Source of the DNA: Fibrobacter sp.
GTDB taxonomy: Bacteria > Fibrobacterota > Fibrobacteria > Fibrobacterales > Fibrobacteraceae
Direction of reading: 5' to 3'
NCBI GenBank assembly: GCA_016285835.1
Contig: JAEERM010000026.1
Location: 1-33,141 of the forward strand
Length of the DNA stretch: 33,141 nucleotides
The notes under the pieces were generated by a model. The model ran no database searches. It saw only the letters and a program-made list of their open reading frames with translations, and was not told the DNA's origin. Every line of letters begins with the position of its first letter. Position 1 is the stretch's first letter. Shown one piece after another: positions 31,156-33,141 of the stretch. The translations under genes and the position numbers were made by a program.

Positions 31156-31802
31156 TGCCTTCGGTGCTGGTGGTGATTCCTTCGGAAAAGGAATATTCGT
31201 TCCTTTATCCTGAATGTGAGGTCCCCGGGCTGGGTGTTGCACAAACCACTGATGAAAGACGTTACGATGTTGCCATCTGTGGCGTTGGACTATTGAATTT
31301 TTCTGTTAATTTATCTGTACTATTGGCCCATTGCCGTTACGAATGCGCTTTTTTGCTTGGTGTTTGTGGAGCCTATCCCCATCGCGGACTTGGGGTAGGG
31401 GATGTTGTTCGTGTGAAAAGCGAAATCGTAGGCGACATGGGGGTGCAGGAGCAGGATGGCTCTTTTACTCCTTGGTCTAGCCTCAGCAAAAGTGCTTCCG
31501 TTGGGTATGGCGAAAATGGTGGGACGCTCCCGGAATCCTTGCGTGACTTGCCATCTGTCTTGGGCCTGACGGTGAATTGCTGTACCGGCACATCTAAACT
31601 TGCCTTCGACCGGAGTGCCCGGTTCAATGTCGATGTCGAAAGTATGGAAGGAGCCGCCCTCTTTGCCGTATGCAATCGCTTTGGTGTCCCGTGCTTTGAA
31701 TTTCGCGCCGTGAGCAACATCGCGACTGACCGAGACCCGTCCGCCTGGCGCATCCCCGAAGCCCTGGCCGCTCTCAAAAGGGAGGTGCTGGATAAGCTGT
31801 GA
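31155..31802 (+). CDS. mqnB: futalosine hydrolase
   Basis: A 215-residue protein of the purine nucleoside phosphorylase/hydrolase fold. Motifs: AICGVGLLNFSVNLSVLLAH, LLGVCGAYPHRGLGVGDVV, and the catalytic VDVESMEGAALFAVC followed by FEFRAVSNIATDRD. Futalosine hydrolase removes hypoxanthine from futalosine to give dehypoxanthine futalosine in the alternative menaquinone pathway. The nearby mqnD (next gene) supports this over a MTA/SAH nucleosidase. Start 31155 overlaps the pfkB stop by one base; an upstream frame from 31026 is the continuation into the kinase gene. Confidence 0.85.
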   Translation: MPSVLVVIPSEKEYSFLYPECEVPGLGVAQTTDERRYDVAICGVGLLNFSVNLSVLLAHCRYECAFLLGVCGAYPHRGLGVGDVVRVKSEIVGDMGVQEQDGSFTPWSSLSKSASVGYGENGGTLPESLRDLPSVLGLTVNCCTGTSKLAFDRSARFNVDVESMEGAALFAVCNRFGVPCFEFRAVSNIATDRDPSAWRIPEALAALKREVLDKL

Positions 31803-32134
31803 GGCTCGAGGCTCGGGGCTCGAGCAATGAGCGATGAGTATTCGAGAGACTAGAGAATAGAGACTAGCGGCAAGTGAAAAGAATCACGCACTTCGTGCGT
31901 TAGTAACAGACGGCGAAGCCGTGATATTTCTCCCTAGCCCCTAGATTCTAACCTCTAGATTCTCTAACGGAGATTGCTTCAGGGCTTCGCCCTTCGATGA
32001 CAACTTTTACCTCTCTCGTCTTTCGTCTCTCGTCTATATCCCCAACCACTAACCACTTCCTACTGTCTACTTCCTACTGTCTACTTCCTACTTCCTACCA
32101 CCTCAAAGGGCCACAGGCCCGACCTCATTCCTCT
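31803..32134. repeat. heptamer arrays, ~97-base repeat copy 2 and micro-hairpins
   Basis: 31803-31847 is heptameric (GGCTCGA 31803 and 31817, GGCTCGG 31810, GCGATGA 31831). 31848-31944 is the second copy of the 21875-21971 block. 31932-31959 is heptameric (CCCTAGC, CCCTAGA, TTCTAAC, CTCTAGA). AGGGC-TTC-GCCCT (31981-31993) and GGGCC-ACA-GGCCC (32108-32120) are mini-hairpins. 32013-32040 is heptameric in CTCTCGT units and 32041-32102 in CACTAAC to TACTTCC units. No gene is seen; the mqnD frame is open through the end but encodes repeat. Confidence 0.75.
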
Positions 32135-32935
32135 ATGCACCTTTCCCTCGGTATCTCCACCTGTCCCAACGACACTTATATATATGAAGCCCTTATCGCC
32201 GGGTTAAAAAACTCCCCGTTCGAATGGAAGGTCCACTATGCGGATGTCCAGACCTTGAATGAAATGGTCAGACAAGGGGTGCTGGACGTGGCTAAGGTAA
32301 GCGCGCAAGTTTTTCCCAAAATTGAGTGTGATTACCGTCACATGCAGTGTGGGGGAGCTATCGGGTACGGCTGTGGTCCGCTTCTGCTTTCGTCCGCTAC
32401 CGAATCGTTTAATCCGGGGGCTCCGACGACGCTTCCTGGTGCCGACACGACGGCGGCTCTCCTGTTCAAGTTCTGGTACGAGCATGAAATAGGGGGCGAT
32501 CCTACGGTGCGTTATGCGTTGTTCAACGAGGTTTACCAGTCTTTGCGGGTGGGGAAGTCGGCCCAAGGGGTCGTTATTCACGAGCACCGCTTTACCTGGA
32601 AGCGAGATGGGTTGCACCTTTTGGCCGATCTTGGCGCTTACTGGGAAGAAAAGACAAATTCGCCTATTCCGTTGGGAATTTCGGTTATTCGGCGTACTTT
32701 TTCGGAGGAAATTGTTCGTGAAGTGGAGTCGGAAATTCGCAAAAGCATCGCTATCGCGAAGGAGAGGGCTAATTTGGTGACTCCATTTATCGAACGACTT
32801 GCACAAATTGAGGACCGAAAAGTTATCGAAGACCACATCAAAATGTTCGTGAACGACTTTTCCGAAAATGTCGGAGAAAAGGGGGCTATTGCATTGGAGC
32901 ATCTTTGGCAAGTGGCCATTGGTAAAAAAGGGTGA
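32135..32935 (+). CDS. mqnD: 1,4-dihydroxy-6-naphthoate synthase
   Basis: A 266-residue enzyme of the futalosine menaquinone route; it converts cyclic dehypoxanthine futalosine to 1,4-dihydroxy-6-naphthoate. MqnD motifs: LSLGISTCPNDTYIYEAL, DVQTLNEMVRQGVLDVAKVS, GYGCGPLLLS, PGADTTAALLF, GVVIHEHRFTW and PLGISVI. Length is normal (~270). Start 32135 aligns with the family start; the in-frame extension to 31997 translates repeat. No Shine-Dalgarno site is visible before 32135. It follows mqnB with the repeat-filled gap between, so it may have its own promoter or be expressed with mqnB. Confidence 0.93.
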   Translation: MHLSLGISTCPNDTYIYEALIAGLKNSPFEWKVHYADVQTLNEMVRQGVLDVAKVSAQVFPKIECDYRHMQCGGAIGYGCGPLLLSSATESFNPGAPTTLPGADTTAALLFKFWYEHEIGGDPTVRYALFNEVYQSLRVGKSAQGVVIHEHRFTWKRDGLHLLADLGAYWEEKTNSPIPLGISVIRRTFSEEIVREVESEIRKSIAIAKERANLVTPFIERLAQIEDRKVIEDHIKMFVNDFSENVGEKGAIALEHLWQVAIGKKG

Positions 32936-32952
32936 TTTTTGACCCCTTTTTT
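32924..32952 (+). terminator. rho-independent terminator of mqnD
   Basis: AAAAAAGGG (32924-32932) pairs with CCCTTTTTT (32944-32952), with T32933-A32942 across a one-base bulge; the T's form the end of the stem. The mqnD stop codon lies inside the hairpin. Confidence 0.65.
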
Positions 32953-32980
32953 CGCATATTTTGTGTAATAATATATAAAC

Positions 32981-32996
32981 GTAAAATTCATTTTAC
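32981..32996. promoter_or_regulatory. perfect inverted repeat upstream of last gene
   Basis: GTAAAAT (32981-32987) and ATTTTAC (32990-32996) with a 2-base spacer, within the AT-rich 5' region of the gene starting at 33067 and just downstream of an AT-rich -10-like tract (TATATAAAC, 32972-32980). It could be an operator. Confidence 0.35.
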
Positions 32997-33066
32997 AAAA
33001 TAGCGAATTTTTGCAAAAAACTTTAATTATTTTCACATACAGCATCTTTTTTCCGGGAGTTTGCTT

Positions 33067-33141
33067 ATGAGTTTAGTCAATGATCTCGATCAGAAAATCG
33101 AAAACTTCAAACGCGAGTTCGAGAAGTTCGAACGCGGCAAC
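33067..33141 (+). CDS. hypothetical protein, N-terminal part (runs off right edge)
   Basis: An ATG at 33067, seven bases after GGGAG, opens 25 codons to the window end: MSLVNDLDQKIENFKREFEK then FERGN. The Leu/Ile/Phe spacing suggests an amphipathic helix or coiled coil. No function can be assigned from so short a piece. Confidence 0.6.
   Translation, partial: MSLVNDLDQKIENFKREFEKFERGN

Noticed and set aside
28872..32102. CRISPR array
   Set aside because: The repeats have a 7-base period with no unique spacers and no cas genes nearby.

Overview
The window looks like a chromosomal segment of a Fibrobacter-type bacterium (phylum Fibrobacterota). The strongest clue is the 841-residue lipoprotein at 2760-5285. 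It carries two copies of the 'Fibrobacter succinogenes major paralogous domain' (WMAENLNY motifs) joined by a serine-rich linker. Many lipobox lipoproteins, a futalosine-route menaquinone pair (mqnB, mqnD) and Gram-negative envelope genes fit this.

Layout. 1-10412 is accessory in character: the start of a MATE transporter running off the left edge, several lipoproteins, and a small stress-type operon (VOC protein, GyrI-like protein, zinc-ribbon protein) with its own sigma70-like promoter. Pieces of that operon are scattered nearby: a truncated zinc-ribbon copy behind a near-identical promoter at 1766-2206, and a 3'-end remnant at 10114-10155. A three-gene minus-strand set of envelope proteins follows, then a TSCPD-domain gene.

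10413-17678 is the most interesting block. A class II Fic protein with a likely winged-helix tail sits behind a promoter overlaid by inverted TGCAG repeats. It is followed by three tightly overlapping, AT-rich genes: an unrecognised 395-residue protein, a phospholipase-D-fold protein with two HxK motifs, and a 968-residue SNF2-like helicase. This has the architecture of an anti-phage or anti-plasmid module acquired by transfer and dropped in front of purD.

17788-33141 is GC-richer and mostly core: purD-purE, a DUF3108 protein, an outer-membrane barrel-like protein, tRNA-Arg(CCG), rimO, lipoproteins including a SPOR protein, rpsU-yqeY, an acyltransferase, a GAF/sigma54-type regulator with degenerate motifs, tyrS, a PfkB kinase, mqnB and mqnD, and the start of one more gene. 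The gaps of this half hold non-coding structure not explained by genes: degenerate tandem repeats with a strict 7-base period, tiny hairpins with three-base loops, a ~97-base dispersed repeat in two copies, and a structured segment between rpsU and yqeY with a 17-bp hairpin and a possible H-type pseudoknot just before the yqeY start.

All calls are by reading; no database search or folding program was run.
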